A program made the translations under genes and the position numbers. From Sunxiuqinia indica (GTDB taxonomy: Bacteria > Bacteroidota > Bacteroidia > Bacteroidales > Prolixibacteraceae), in the NCBI RefSeq assembly GCF_009847015.1, contig NZ_WVEM01000006.1, positions 62,001-126,000 of the forward strand: 64,000 nt of DNA, read 5' to 3'. Under the pieces are notes generated by a model. It did not search any database. It saw only the letters and a program-made list of their open reading frames with translations, and was not told where the DNA came from. Numbering within the stretch: the stretch's first letter is position 1; each line of letters begins with the position of its first letter. Shown here piece after piece: positions 1 to 9,408 of this stretch.

Positions 1-1
1 A

Positions 2-268
2 GCACCCAAGCACATGGCCATGCAGTTAATCGACCGATACGAAAATCAGCGCAGGAGTTATTACGGCGGTGCCATTGGCTTTATGGGATTCGACAATAGC
101 CTGAATCATGCCATTATGATCCGTTCATTTTTGAGTAAAGGAAAAACACTTTATTACCAGGCCGGTGCCGGAATTGTAGCAGATTCGCAGGAAGAAAACG
201 AATTGCAGGAAGTAAATAACAAATTGGCCGCCTTGAAAAAAGCCATCGAAATTGCTAAGGAGATTTAA
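2..268 (+). CDS. trpE: Anthranilate synthase component I, C-terminal part (cut by window start)
   Basis: This is the last 88 codons of TrpE, the chorismate-binding subunit that makes anthranilate with ammonia supplied by TrpG. The frame is open from base 2 and has no start in the window. The segment reads APKHMAMQLIDRYE, then YYGGAIGFMGFD and a conserved RSF plus QAGAGIVADS stretch. These match the C-terminal chorismate-binding core of anthranilate and aminodeoxychorismate synthases, including the GAGIVADS motif just before the terminal helix. The stop lies two bases before the trpG start, so the two subunits are almost certainly translationally coupled. The following trp genes make trpE far more likely than pabB or menF. 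Confidence 0.93.
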   Translation, partial: APKHMAMQLIDRYENQRRSYYGGAIGFMGFDNSLNHAIMIRSFLSKGKTLYYQAGAGIVADSQEENELQEVNNKLAALKKAIEIAKEI

Positions 269-270
269 TC

Positions 271-840
271 ATGAAAATAGTAGTCATAGATAATTACGAT
301 TCATTCACCTACAATTTGGTGCATGCTATTAAAAAGATATCCGGACAGCCGGTTGATGTCATTCGTAACGATGAGTTGGTACTGAGTGATTTGGAAAAAT
401 ACGATAAAATTGTACTTTCTCCCGGACCGGGAATACCTGAAGAAGCTGGTTTGCTATTGGATATTATTCGCGAATTTGCCCCACGCAAAAGCCTGTTCGG
501 GGTTTGTTTAGGACATCAGGCCATTGGTGAAGCGTTTGGTGGAACACTAACTAATATGAACCGAGTGCTGCATGGTATCGCTACTCCGGTGAGCCAGGTG
601 GCAGCCGACCCGATTTTATTTGATGGACTTCCTGAGCAATTTGACGCGGGCCGCTACCATAGCTGGATTGTTGATGCGGAAGGACTACCCGACTGTTTTG
701 AAGTAACCAGCACAGACAAAAATGGACAGATCATGTCGATGAAGCACAAAGAATATGATGTGCGAGGCGTGCAGTTTCATCCCGAGTCGGTATTAACTCC
801 GCTGGGCGAAAAGATGATCGAAAACTGGTTGAATAACTAA
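271..840 (+). CDS. trpG: Anthranilate synthase component II, glutamine amidotransferase
   Basis: Class I glutamine amidotransferase of 189 residues that supplies ammonia to TrpE. The nucleophile is Cys79 in GVCLGHQ, and the His170/Glu172 pair lies in FHPESVLTP. The oxyanion SPGPG motif is at residues 50-54. The length is normal for a stand-alone TrpG, not fused to TrpD as in enterics. It begins 2 bp after trpE and is followed 35 bp later by trpD. A PabA role cannot be excluded from sequence, since these subunits can be shared, but the operon context favours tryptophan synthesis. Confidence 0.95.
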   Translation: MKIVVIDNYDSFTYNLVHAIKKISGQPVDVIRNDELVLSDLEKYDKIVLSPGPGIPEEAGLLLDIIREFAPRKSLFGVCLGHQAIGEAFGGTLTNMNRVLHGIATPVSQVAADPILFDGLPEQFDAGRYHSWIVDAEGLPDCFEVTSTDKNGQIMSMKHKEYDVRGVQFHPESVLTPLGEKMIENWLNN

Positions 841-875
841 AAAAACTCGAAACGTTGAACTCGAAACTAATTGAC

Positions 876-1865
876 ATGAAAGATACTTTAAACTATTTAT
901 TTGAAGGAAATACGCTGACTGCTGCAGAAGCAGAAGCGATTCTGACAAGAATTGGCGAAGGGCAGTTTTCAGAATCTGAGATTGCTTCTTTTTTAACGGT
1001 TTTCCGCATGCGAAAAGTGAAAGGTGAAGAGATGGCCGGCTTTCGTCAGGCGATGTTGAACTTGTGCATTCCGGTCGACTTTTCAGATTTCAATACGATT
1101 GACGTGGTGGGCACCGGTGGCGACGGTAAAAACACGTTTAACATTTCAACTTTAAGTTGCTTTATTATTGCCGGAGCGGGTTATAAGGTGACCAAACATG
1201 GCAACTATGGCTTATCGTCGGTAAGTGGCTCTTCCAATATGTTTGAGCATTTTGGCTACCAATTTACCAACGATCCTGAAAAGCTGCGTCGCGAGGTGGA
1301 TGAAATTGGTATTTGCTTTTTTCATGCTCCACTTTTCCACCCGGCGATGAAGCATGTTGGCCCGGTTCGAAGAGCATTGAAAGTAAGAACCTTATTCAAT
1401 ATTATGGGGCCACTGTTAAATCCATCGTTTCCAAAAAATCAACTGGTTGGGGTTTCTGATCTGGAGATCATGAAACTGTATCACGAGGTTTTTAAAAGCA
1501 GTGATCAAAACTTCATGATTGTTCATAGCTTGGATGGCTACGATGAAATCTCTCTAACCAGCGATGCTCAGGTTATCTCCTCAGAAGATAATAAGATCCT
1601 TGCGCCCGCTGACTTTGGTTTTGACACTTATGCCCAGGAGGAATTATCCGGCGGCGAATCGGTGGAAGATGCCGCACGAATTTTTAAAAGTATTTTGGAA
1701 GGCACAGGAACACCGGCACAAAAACATGTTGGAATTGCTAATGCTGCACTTGGTATCAAGTGCATGTGTCCCGAGAAGTCACTTACTGACTGTGTTGCCG
1801 AAGCAACTGAAGCACTGGAAAACAAAAAAGCGTTGGAGGTTTTTACCAAACTGATGACGAATTGA
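876..1865 (+). CDS. trpD: Anthranilate phosphoribosyltransferase
   Basis: Transfers the phosphoribosyl group of PRPP to anthranilate, the second step of the tryptophan branch. The glycine-rich PRPP loop GTGGDGKNTFNIST is followed by KHGN, the metal/PRPP-binding region of the TrpD/NP-II family. The ATG at 876 gives 329 residues and the usual family opening MKDTLNYLFEGNTLT. A TTG seven codons upstream (855) is in frame, but the ATG is the better start. It sits between trpG and trpC in the operon. Confidence 0.95.
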   Translation: MKDTLNYLFEGNTLTAAEAEAILTRIGEGQFSESEIASFLTVFRMRKVKGEEMAGFRQAMLNLCIPVDFSDFNTIDVVGTGGDGKNTFNISTLSCFIIAGAGYKVTKHGNYGLSSVSGSSNMFEHFGYQFTNDPEKLRREVDEIGICFFHAPLFHPAMKHVGPVRRALKVRTLFNIMGPLLNPSFPKNQLVGVSDLEIMKLYHEVFKSSDQNFMIVHSLDGYDEISLTSDAQVISSEDNKILAPADFGFDTYAQEELSGGESVEDAARIFKSILEGTGTPAQKHVGIANAALGIKCMCPEKSLTDCVAEATEALENKKALEVFTKLMTN

Positions 1866-1884
1866 CAATAAACGAAAAATCGAA

Positions 1885-2667
1885 ATGACCATATTAGACG
1901 AAATAAACAATAATAAGCGACGTGAGGTAGCTGAAGCAAAGTCCAGAATTAGCGTGGAGGAGTTAAAATTATCTCCCTACTTCAAGCGAAAAACCAATTC
2001 GTTGAAAGCAGCTCTAAAAGAGAAAAGGGCCTCCGGAATTATCGCTGAATTCAAGACAAAATCACCATCAAAAGGAATGATAAATGAAACAGCTGAAGTA
2101 ACGGAGGTGACAGCAGGCTACGTTGCTGCCGGAGTTTCTGGCTTGTCGGTATTAACTGATCGCAACTATTTTGGCGGCTCATTTGAAAACCTGGCGAAAG
2201 CAAGAATGACTAACCCAGCAACACCAATTTTGCGCAAAGACTTTATGCTTGACCCATATCAGGTATACGAAGCTAAAGCACACGGTGCCGATTTGATATT
2301 ACTGATCGCCGCCAGCCTGAGCAAAGATGAAATGTTGCGCCTTTCGGAGACAGCAAGGGAATTGGATTTGGAGATTCTGGTTGAAGTTCACACGGAGGAA
2401 GAAATTGAAAAGCTCAACCCGTTAATTGATTTGGTTGGCGTGAATAACCGCAACCTGAAAACGTTTGAAGTGGATATTGAGAATTCAGTCAGACTAAGCA
2501 AATTATTACCAACAGATATGATTCGGATCTCAGAGAGTGGATTGTCATCAGTTGATAATATTCATTACTTGCGGAAAGCCGGATTTAATGGCTTCCTGAT
2601 GGGTGAGAATTTTATGAAAACAGAAGATCCGGGAAAAGCGTGTAAAGAATTTATAGCTTCTATATAA
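1885..2667 (+). CDS. trpC: Indole-3-glycerol phosphate synthase
   Basis: TIM-barrel enzyme of 260 residues that closes the pyrrole ring of CdRP to indole-3-glycerol phosphate. Family motifs in order are IIAEFKTKSPSKG (phosphate and catalytic Lys region), LRKDFMLDPYQVYEA, ADLILLIA, LVEVH, NNRNLKTFEVD and ISESGL. It is a stand-alone TrpC, not the TrpC-TrpF fusion of enterics. The stop is one base from the trpF start. Confidence 0.96.
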   Translation: MTILDEINNNKRREVAEAKSRISVEELKLSPYFKRKTNSLKAALKEKRASGIIAEFKTKSPSKGMINETAEVTEVTAGYVAAGVSGLSVLTDRNYFGGSFENLAKARMTNPATPILRKDFMLDPYQVYEAKAHGADLILLIAASLSKDEMLRLSETARELDLEILVEVHTEEEIEKLNPLIDLVGVNNRNLKTFEVDIENSVRLSKLLPTDMIRISESGLSSVDNIHYLRKAGFNGFLMGENFMKTEDPGKACKEFIASI

Positions 2668-2668
2668 A

Positions 2669-3304
2669 ATGAAAAATCAGGTTAAAATTAAAGTCTGTGG
2701 CATGCGGGATCCTGAGAATATCCAGGGTATTTTAAGTGCTGAGCCTGATTATTTGGGCTATATTTTCTATTCAAAATCAAAACGGTACGTGGGAAAGAAT
2801 CCCGGCCCAGAGATTTTTGAAATCGTTTCCAAGTCAACCCGAAAAGTAGGAGTATTTGTGAACGAACCTTTGGATAACGTGATTACAGCCTGCCGTGATT
2901 TTAAACTAGAAGTGGCTCAATTGCATGGCAACGAAGATCCCGATTATTGCAGTCTGATTCGGTCAACCGGCCTAACCGTCCTCAAAGCTTTTTCGATAGA
3001 TGAGGAGTTTGACTTTTCTTTATTGGAAACTTACAGCGGAGCAGTCGATTATTTTTTATTCGACACCAAAGGAAAACTACCCGGAGGAACGGGCTTGAAG
3101 TTCGACTGGGACATCTTACAAAGCTATCAGCTTTCGGTTCCTTTCTTTTTAAGTGGTGGTATAAAACCGGATGATGTGGAAGCACTCCAAAAATTCAACC
3201 ATGAGCAACTTTATGCGTTAGACATTAATAGTGGATTTGAGGTCAGTCCGGCTTTGAAATCAATTAACAAAGTGCAGGATTTTATTCAAAAAATCAGAAA
3301 ATAA
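2669..3304 (+). CDS. trpF: Phosphoribosylanthranilate isomerase
   Basis: 211-residue TIM-barrel isomerase that converts PRA to CdRP. The hallmark KVCGMRDPENI near the N terminus holds the catalytic Cys, and FDTKGKLPGGTG holds the acidic residue and phosphate loop. LSGGIKPDDV and LDINSGFE complete the barrel's phosphate site. The start is one base after trpC. In pathway order it acts before TrpC although encoded after it. Confidence 0.95.
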   Translation: MKNQVKIKVCGMRDPENIQGILSAEPDYLGYIFYSKSKRYVGKNPGPEIFEIVSKSTRKVGVFVNEPLDNVITACRDFKLEVAQLHGNEDPDYCSLIRSTGLTVLKAFSIDEEFDFSLLETYSGAVDYFLFDTKGKLPGGTGLKFDWDILQSYQLSVPFFLSGGIKPDDVEALQKFNHEQLYALDINSGFEVSPALKSINKVQDFIQKIRK

Positions 3305-3316
3305 AATTATAATCAC

Positions 3317-4498
3317 ATGAAATATCAGGTTAATAAAAAAGGTTATTACGGCGAATTTGGAGGTGCATTCATTCCTGAAATGATGCACCCGAACATTGAA
3401 GAGCTTCAGCAAAAATATATGGAGATTATTGGCTCCTATAATTTCAGGCAGGATTTTATTCACCTGCTAAAACATTATGTGGGGCGGCCATCTCCGCTGT
3501 ATCCGGCACAACGGTTATCTGAAAAATACGGGACAAATATTTACCTGAAACGGGAAGATCTGAATCACACAGGATCGCACAAAATCAACAATACCATTGG
3601 GCAAATTTTGTTGGCGAAAGCGTTGGGCAAAAAACGGATTATTGCTGAAACCGGAGCCGGACAACACGGCGTGGCAACAGCTACCGTTTGTGCTTTAATG
3701 GGAATGAAGTGTATCGTTTATATGGGAACTTTAGACGTGCAACGACAGGCTCCGAACGTAAAAAAAATGAAGATGCTGGGGGCCGAAGTTGTCCCTGCTA
3801 TATCGGGAAATCAAACCTTGAAAGACGCGACTAACGAGGCCATGCGAGACTGGATTAACAATCCGGTTGATACCCATTACATCATTGGCTCGGTCGTTGG
3901 CCCACATCCGTTCCCGGATATGGTTACTCAGTTTCAGGCCGTTGTTAGCGAGGAAATTAAAATGCAATTGGACGAGCACATTGGCCGCGAGTTCCCCACA
4001 CGGGTGATTGCTTGCGTTGGTGGTGGAAGTAATGCCGCAGGTGCTTTCTATCATTTTCTGGAAAATGAAGAAGTTGAATTAATTGGTGTTGAAGCTGCCG
4101 GCAAAGGAATTGACACTCAGGAAACAGCCGCTACGTTAACGCTCGGCAAAGTGGGAGTGCTGCACAGTGCTAAGTCCATGCTGATGCAAACTGACGATGG
4201 ACAGATTATTGAACCGTATTCTATTTCTGCCGGCTTGGATTACCCGGGAATCGGGCCATTGCATTCACACCTGTTTAAAACCGGCCGGGCCAAATACCTG
4301 TGGGCTACAGATGAGGAAGTTTTTGAAGCTGCTCTGGAACTGACCCAATTGGAAGGAATTATTCCTGCTTTAGAATCAGCGCATGCATTGGCAGCCCTCA
4401 AAAAAATCAAGATGAAACCCGATGATGTCACGGTCGTCAATCTTTCAGGAAGAGGTGATAAAGACATGGAAACTTACCTGGATCATTTTGGCTATTAA
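3317..4498 (+). CDS. trpB: Tryptophan synthase beta chain
   Basis: PLP enzyme of 393 residues that condenses indole with serine. The Schiff-base lysine is Lys89 in [20 protein letters not shown] and the phosphate-binding [10 protein letters not shown] motif are intact, and [15 protein letters not shown] is typical of the TrpB1 class that pairs with an alpha subunit. It lies immediately upstream of trpA, the usual arrangement for the alpha2beta2 channelling complex. Confidence 0.97.
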   Translation: MKYQVNKKGYYGEFGGAFIPEMMHPNIEELQQKYMEIIGSYNFRQDFIHLLKHYVGRPSPLYPAQRLSEKYGTNIYLKREDLNHTGSHKINNTIGQILLAKALGKKRIIAETGAGQHGVATATVCALMGMKCIVYMGTLDVQRQAPNVKKMKMLGAEVVPAISGNQTLKDATNEAMRDWINNPVDTHYIIGSVVGPHPFPDMVTQFQAVVSEEIKMQLDEHIGREFPTRVIACVGGGSNAAGAFYHFLENEEVELIGVEAAGKGIDTQETAATLTLGKVGVLHSAKSMLMQTDDGQIIEPYSISAGLDYPGIGPLHSHLFKTGRAKYLWATDEEVFEAALELTQLEGIIPALESAHALAALKKIKMKPDDVTVVNLSGRGDKDMETYLDHFGY

Positions 4499-4516
4499 CT
4501 GACTCTAAAATTATTA

Positions 4517-5302
4517 ATGATGAAGAATAGAATCAATCAACTATTTCAAGATAAAAAAGAAAACATCCTTTCTGTTTACTTTACGGCCGGTTATCCACAA
4601 GTGAATGACACGGTTCAAATTATCAAAACGCTGGAGAAAAATGGTGTTGACCTGATTGAAATCGGCATGCCATTCTCCGACCCCGTTGCCGATGGGCCTG
4701 TCATTCAGAATAGCAGTACTGTTGCGTTGAAAAATGGAATGAGCATCAAGCAGCTTTTCGAGCAATTAAAGTCAATTCGGCAAACAGTCAACATTCCACT
4801 AATCCTTATGGGATACTTAAACCCCGTTATCCAGTTCGGTCTTGAGGCTTTTTGCAAGAAATGCCAGGAAGTTGGTATCGACGGACTCATCTTACCCGAT
4901 TTACCGGTTTCTGTTTACCAGGAAGAATACAAAGAACTGTTTGAACAGTATGGTCTTCATAATATTTTATTGATTACACCTCAAACATCCGATGCACGGA
5001 TACAAGAGATTGATGAAGCTTCCGGTGGCTTTATTTATATGGTATCCAGTTCATCAACCACCGGCGCAAAAGATAAAGTTTCTGATTTTCATGAGGACTA
5101 TTTTAATCGGGTGAACCAGTTGAAATTGAATAATCCCCGACTGATCGGCTTTGGGATTTCAAATCAGGAGACCTTTGAGAATGCCTGTAAGTATGCTTCG
5201 GGAGCAATCATAGGAAGTGCATTTGTAAAAGCACTTGAGCAAGACAAAACACTGGAAGAAAAGATTTCAGCATTTGTTAATCGTATTGTAAAGCCAGTTT
5301 AA
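4517..5302 (+). CDS. trpA: Tryptophan synthase alpha chain
   Basis: 261-residue TIM-barrel lyase that releases indole from indole-3-glycerol phosphate and passes it to TrpB. The catalytic acids are Glu48 (LIEIGMPFSDP) and Asp59 (PVADGP), equivalent to E49 and D60 of the Salmonella enzyme. SSSTTGAKD and GFGISN form the phosphate site. Two adjacent ATG codons at 4517 and 4520 are both possible starts. This is the last gene of the trp operon. Confidence 0.96.
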   Translation: MMKNRINQLFQDKKENILSVYFTAGYPQVNDTVQIIKTLEKNGVDLIEIGMPFSDPVADGPVIQNSSTVALKNGMSIKQLFEQLKSIRQTVNIPLILMGYLNPVIQFGLEAFCKKCQEVGIDGLILPDLPVSVYQEEYKELFEQYGLHNILLITPQTSDARIQEIDEASGGFIYMVSSSSTTGAKDKVSDFHEDYFNRVNQLKLNNPRLIGFGISNQETFENACKYASGAIIGSAFVKALEQDKTLEEKISAFVNRIVKPV

Positions 5303-5354
5303 TCTGAGGGTCGTTTATTTGTACTGAGATCACATTTACAAATGTTATATAACA

Positions 5355-5379
5355 AGTAAAAACGCTGTTGTTTTTTACT
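5355..5379 (+). terminator. Possible weak terminator after trpA
   Basis: An AT-rich hairpin with arms AGTAAAAA and TTTTTTACT lies about 50 bp after the trpA stop. The stem is weak and has no strong T run after it, so termination here is only a suggestion. Confidence 0.3.
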
Positions 5380-5515
5380 GGCTGAATGTCAGTTTTTTAT
5401 CCTTCATGTTGGGGTTAAGGGAAGTTAAATCGTGTTAATTTCTATTCTTCAACATACCAAAAAAGGGCTAGTTTTGTTATCTTAATAAGGAAATTAATTA
5501 AACGTTCTTAATACT

Positions 5516-5710
5516 ATGATTGAATATGCACAAGTAATTTTACCAAAGGTTAGTTTTAGCCGGGATTTATTCCGGAAAGAATTAATCAAATGTGTGAAAT
5601 GGTCTGAGAACACCAAAGACGTCAATGAACTGCGTATTTGGTGTGATGACAATTTTGGGGAAATGTATCCCGATATTTTAAATGATGTTTTTTCAATAAT
5701 TGCAGCATAA
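5516..5710 (+). CDS. Small hypothetical protein (64 aa)
   Basis: A 64-residue soluble protein with no signal peptide, membrane segment or domain I recognise. It is rich in charged and aromatic residues (for example CVKWSENTKDVNELRIWCDD). It has its own 210-bp upstream region and is closed by a strong hairpin terminator 10 bp after its stop, which supports a real short transcription unit. It lies outside the island, in the chromosomal flank between trpA and the serine hydrolase. Function unknown. Confidence 0.6.
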   Translation: MIEYAQVILPKVSFSRDLFRKELIKCVKWSENTKDVNELRIWCDDNFGEMYPDILNDVFSIIAA

Positions 5711-5720
5711 CTAAAAAAAT

Positions 5721-5747
5721 AAAAAGGCCTTTTTCGGGGCCTTTTTT
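5721..5747. terminator. Bidirectional rho-independent terminator
   Basis: Stem AAAAAGGCC / GGCCTTTTTT around a short loop, with T-rich tails on both strands. It separates the rightward 64-aa gene from the leftward serine hydrolase gene and can serve both. Confidence 0.85.
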
Positions 5748-5765
5748 CATTCCAAATTTGCTGGA

Positions 5766-7109
5766 TTATTCTCCAATACTTTTCAATACTCCATCCAAAA
5801 CTCCATTCAGGTCAAACTCTCCTTTTTTAGAATAACCGGTTCGAATCACAATCAGCTCTTTCGATGGGATTATGCAAATAAATTGGCCATCATGTCCTTT
5901 GCACATCAACATATCTCTGGGTGCATCAGGATATTCAGCAGATTGATTGAGCCAGAAAAACGAACCATAACGACCGTTTGAACCGTTGGCAACCTGAGTT
6001 GTATACTCAACCCACCCTTCGGGTAACAATTGCTCACCCTGCCAGTTTCCATCGTTCAAATACAGCAGAGCAAAGCGTGCATAATCGCGCATGGTCGCAT
6101 ACAAATAGGAAGATCCCACAAAAGTTCCGGACGCATCCACTTCAAATACGGCACTGGTCATTCCAATTTTATTGAATAAAGCTTTGCGTGGAAAAGCAAA
6201 GTACTCTTCATCAGATTCAAATGTCTTGCGTAATTCCCGACAGACTATATTAGTCGTTCCTGAAGAATACAACCAAACCGAATCAGCTGGATATTCATAA
6301 GGCTTTTGCTGTGCGTACAGTCCCATATCCCCTTTTTTATGAAGCATGATGGTCACGTCTGATAAATTTCCATAACCTTCATTCCATTTCAATCCGCTGT
6401 TCATGTGCATCAAGTTATTCAGAGTAATCCCTTGCCGCTTATCATCCTGCCAATCATCAATCTTCAGGGGCTGCTGGATGTCCATCTTTCCATCTTTAAC
6501 CCGCAAGCCCACAAGGGCATTGGTAAAGCTTTTGGCCATCGACCAACTCAAAAAGCGATTGTTTCTGTTGAAATCATCCCGATAGATTTCGGCTACCGGC
6601 TGACCTTTGTAGATAACCATCAAAGCAAAGGTGCCTTTGTAGGGAATGGTGTCTGCCATAGCCTGACTTAAAGCCAGCTTCAGTTTAACCGTGTCAAGGT
6701 CAATTGGAATGGAGTCTGCAATTAAATTCCCCACTGGCCACGCTATGGTATCCGGATTTGCCGGACGACTTTCGATGATCGGAGAATTCCTGTCTTTAAT
6801 TTCCTTTTCAGAATACGCTTCCACCAATGTACATCCATAACCGTCTATATAAACCGCTTTGGATTCGCTCCATAAAAAACGACTGACGACTTCCCTCTTT
6901 TCAAAATCGACTGTGTTATTTGTGAGGGCGACTACTGAGAAATTCAGGTCTTCATTTTCCATCGCTTCCTGACTTCTTCCAGCGACAAAAACTCCTGAAG
7001 CCAGGTTCTTTGCCGTATAACCAGTAACAACAGGCATTAGCAAGTTTAAATAATAAATAGCTCCAATTATAACAGCAATCAGAATGGTTAGAAGAAGTCG
7101 TTTTCTCAT
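5766..7109 (-). CDS. Membrane-anchored serine hydrolase, class C beta-lactamase fold
   Basis: 447-residue protein with an N-terminal membrane segment (residues about 5-27) and a large extracytoplasmic domain. The penicillin-binding/class C beta-lactamase signature is present: SxxK at Ser190-Lys193 (SWSMAKS), a Tyr-Ser-Ser triad in YSSGTTN, and GHDGQF in the position of the third motif. The family includes esterases, D-aminopeptidases and 6-aminohexanoate-dimer hydrolases, so the substrate is not predictable and beta-lactam resistance should not be assumed. It is monocistronic, in the chromosomal flank left of the island. Confidence 0.85.
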   Translation of the reverse strand: MRKRLLLTILIAVIIGAIYYLNLLMPVVTGYTAKNLASGVFVAGRSQEAMENEDLNFSVVALTNNTVDFEKREVVSRFLWSESKAVYIDGYGCTLVEAYSEKEIKDRNSPIIESRPANPDTIAWPVGNLIADSIPIDLDTVKLKLALSQAMADTIPYKGTFALMVIYKGQPVAEIYRDDFNRNNRFLSWSMAKSFTNALVGLRVKDGKMDIQQPLKIDDWQDDKRQGITLNNLMHMNSGLKWNEGYGNLSDVTIMLHKKGDMGLYAQQKPYEYPADSVWLYSSGTTNIVCRELRKTFESDEEYFAFPRKALFNKIGMTSAVFEVDASGTFVGSSYLYATMRDYARFALLYLNDGNWQGEQLLPEGWVEYTTQVANGSNGRYGSFFWLNQSAEYPDAPRDMLMCKGHDGQFICIIPSKELIVIRTGYSKKGEFDLNGVLDGVLKSIGE

Positions 7110-7492
7110 ACGATCAAAATTGTGTTTTTTAAAGGCTTCTTATGGAATTCGCATGGCAATAACGAGATCGGTTGATGTTAATTTCATGCTCATTTCATAA
7201 TCAGGCAAATAGCGAATTTCTATTGAATTGACCCTCAATTTACAAAAATATCAGCCATTCAAAAATAGGTTTTCAATATTACGAAAAGCAAAAATGACTA
7301 CCAATTAATCCAAGTTACGGAAGCTGATATTGAGGAAGCGAAGGAACTTGTATAAAAACCATGGAAGAGTTGAAGATAATTTTGAACAGATCATCAAGTG
7401 CCGTCCAATAAATACGTTATTTAATCTTATTGGCTAGGTCGAAATCGTTAAATGCAGTCGCTTTGAAATTATTGACACCACTAAAAAAACAA

Positions 7493-7524
7493 AAGCGCCG
7501 TAGTCACCTATATTACAGCGCCTT
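7493..7524 (-). terminator. Terminator-like hairpin beside the left att copy
   Basis: On the minus strand, AAGGCGCTGTA can pair with TACGGCGCTT (one bulged G, one G-T pair) and is followed by a T-rich tract. It lies just downstream, in tRNA sense, of the tRNA-Arg 3' fragment. The intact tRNA at the other island end has an equivalent terminator. This is what is expected if one of the two was the original chromosomal terminator of the tRNA gene. Confidence 0.5.
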
Positions 7525-7537
7525 AAATAAAAAACCA

Positions 7538-7555
7538 AGTAGTCCCACCGGGAAT
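7538..7555 (-). repeat. att site, outer copy of tRNA-Arg 3' end
   Basis: The 18 bases AGTAGTCCCACCGGGAAT are identical to 45289-45306, of which 16 are the 3' end of tRNA-Arg(CCT). Here the rest of the tRNA is absent and the next base already differs. A partial tRNA end about 190 bp from a tyrosine integrase gene is the classical signature of the far attachment site of an integrated element. Confidence 0.8.
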
Positions 7556-7680
7556 AATTTATGTAATCCTAAATGAATAGAAAAAAACACTACCATACAC
7601 AAAAAACCTTATTAAACGGGGATTTCGCAAGGTATAGTGAAATGAAGATAATATATAAATATAAAGTTATTCACATTTTT

Positions 7681-7708
7681 AGGGTATGACTTTCATTAGT
7701 CATACCCT
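7681..7708. promoter_or_regulatory. Inverted repeat upstream of integrase
   Basis: Perfect 11-bp arms AGGGTATGACT / AGTCATACCCT around a 6-base loop, ending 33 bp before the integrase ATG. It could be an operator, an integrase/excisionase arm site or an RNA hairpin in the leader. No T run follows, so it is not a typical terminator. Confidence 0.55.
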
Positions 7709-7741
7709 AGAAGTATTTTCGGGGGCGCTTAATATTTAAAT

Positions 7742-8950
7742 ATGGCAAAAGTATATTTTAAGGTTCTGACGAAAATTCAGGATCCTCATAAGGATGTCAA
7801 CATACGGATACGATTTAAGGAAGGCAAAATTGATCAATCAACAATCACAGGTGAATCCGTAAGGCTTCGATATTGGGATTTAGACAAACAATGTTTTAGG
7901 AGAACACACTTCAAAGGCAAAGATCAATTAACTTCAAGACTTAAAAAGTTAGAATATCATGTGCTCGAAAAAGCAGCTCAGTCAGATTCGATTAAAAAGG
8001 GATGGCTGCTTTTAGTGGTTGATCAATATCTACATCCCCAAAAATACATACAGAAAAGCGACCAGTCGATGTTTGAATGGATTGAGGCTTGGATCGATGT
8101 GTCCCCAAATACATATCATGCCATACGCCCATACCATTCAGCATTAAAGAATATCAGGGATTTCCGCCCAGATCTTGATTGGAATAAGATAGATGTGGAA
8201 TTTTATTATGATTTTGTGAGATACTTGACAAAACTCGGGTACTCCAAGAACACTATCGCTTCAAGAATCAAGAACTTAAAAGTATTTTGCAATGCATCGT
8301 ATGAAAGAAACTTACATCAGAATATTGCTTATCAGAGTTTTAAGAAACAAACAGAAGATAGCTTCAATATTTATTTGAATGAGGAAGAGTTGGCTTCAAT
8401 TTTCAAGCTTGATCTTTCAGATAAACCGCATTTGGAGCGTGTTCGCGACATCTTTTTAGTCGGCTGCTGGACTGGATGTCGTTTTAGTGACCTCTTTAAA
8501 GTAAACAAAGAAAATATAAGTGGAGAGTTTATCCATCTGGAACAACAAAAAACTCAAAAACGGGTCATCATACCCCTTCATCTTGTTGTTAAAACGATAT
8601 TGGATAAATACAACGGAAAACTTCCTGAAATGATAAGTAATCAAAAGTTTAATTCTTATATCAAAGAGGTTTGCAAGATGGCCGAGCTCAAAGGAAAAGT
8701 CTCAAAAAATATCACAAAAGGAGGGGAACGAACAGCAGAAACCCTTGAGAAGTGGCAGATGGTCAGGAGCCATACAGCACGAAGATCCTTCGCAACTAAC
8801 CTCTATAAATCTGGCTTTCCATCCATCAGCATCATGGCCATTACAGGTCACAAAACCGAGAAAGCTTTTTACAGCTACATAAAAGTAAAAGAAGAAGAAC
8901 ATGCAGAGATGTTATTAAAGCATTGGTCTAGTAGCATTGTAGATTCCTAG
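7742..8950 (+). CDS. int: Tyrosine recombinase / integrase
   Basis: 402-residue site-specific recombinase of the type found in Bacteroidota mobile elements. It has an N-terminal arm-type DNA-binding region (residues about 1-90), a SAM-like core-binding domain (about 105-200) and a C-terminal catalytic domain. Catalytic residues visible are Arg247 (GCWTGCRFSD), His344 and Arg347 (HTARRSF), His370 (TGHKTEKAF) and the probable nucleophile Tyr379 (FYSYIKV). The set is complete, so the enzyme may be active. It lies just inside the left tRNA-Arg att copy and reads into the island. The region is more AT-rich than the trp flank, consistent with foreign origin. Confidence 0.95.
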   Translation: MAKVYFKVLTKIQDPHKDVNIRIRFKEGKIDQSTITGESVRLRYWDLDKQCFRRTHFKGKDQLTSRLKKLEYHVLEKAAQSDSIKKGWLLLVVDQYLHPQKYIQKSDQSMFEWIEAWIDVSPNTYHAIRPYHSALKNIRDFRPDLDWNKIDVEFYYDFVRYLTKLGYSKNTIASRIKNLKVFCNASYERNLHQNIAYQSFKKQTEDSFNIYLNEEELASIFKLDLSDKPHLERVRDIFLVGCWTGCRFSDLFKVNKENISGEFIHLEQQKTQKRVIIPLHLVVKTILDKYNGKLPEMISNQKFNSYIKEVCKMAELKGKVSKNITKGGERTAETLEKWQMVRSHTARRSFATNLYKSGFPSISIMAITGHKTEKAFYSYIKVKEEEHAEMLLKHWSSSIVDS

Positions 8951-9408
8951 AATCACAGAATTACACTAATAAAAAAAAGCATAAATTTATTTTGGATTTT
9001 GTAAAATAGTCGCTAGTTTTGTGCTTTCCTTAACGCAGAATAAATACTGTTCAAGAATTTAATTCTGCGTATTCGAATTTTTAAATCATAATTTTTAATG
9101 GATCGGGAAGCTTAGTGTTTCCTGAAAAAGTTGAACAGTTAATCAACTGGCAACTTAAACGCATTTTGTTATTTTTTTTGGTGAAACCCAGGATTGGATC
9201 ATGAAATTATAATATTGATAATTATACACTTGACTAAACAGTATTAACAATTTAAGGACTTAAATATGGCGTACGATAGCAGTTGAAAAAAAAATGGTGA
9301 TAGAAACATTCTTCATACAAGTTAAGCTTGACTTTGAATGAGACAATTGAATTATTAATTATTAAAAAAAATATAAAATAATGGTTACAATAAAATTAAT
9401 AACATACA
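8951..9408. other. AT-rich intergenic region
   Basis: About 460 bp between the integrase and the HTH gene. I see no open frame of interest. It is strongly AT-rich, which would suit regulatory or attachment functions, but no specific motif is convincing. Confidence 0.5.

Larger units (their letters stand above)
7110..7741. other. Intergenic stretch containing the left island junction
   Basis: 632 bp without a convincing gene. From left to right it holds the upstream region of the leftward serine hydrolase, a leftward terminator-like hairpin (7493-7524), the 18-bp copy of the tRNA-Arg 3' end (7538-7555), and an 11-bp inverted repeat (7681-7708) just before the integrase start. Short open stretches between 7300 and 7440 contain stops and match nothing I recognise. 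Confidence 0.7.

Noticed and set aside
5766-7109. Antibiotic-resistance beta-lactamase
   Set aside because: Only the general class C serine-hydrolase motifs are present; the long N-terminal extension and membrane anchor do not fit a classic AmpC enzyme.
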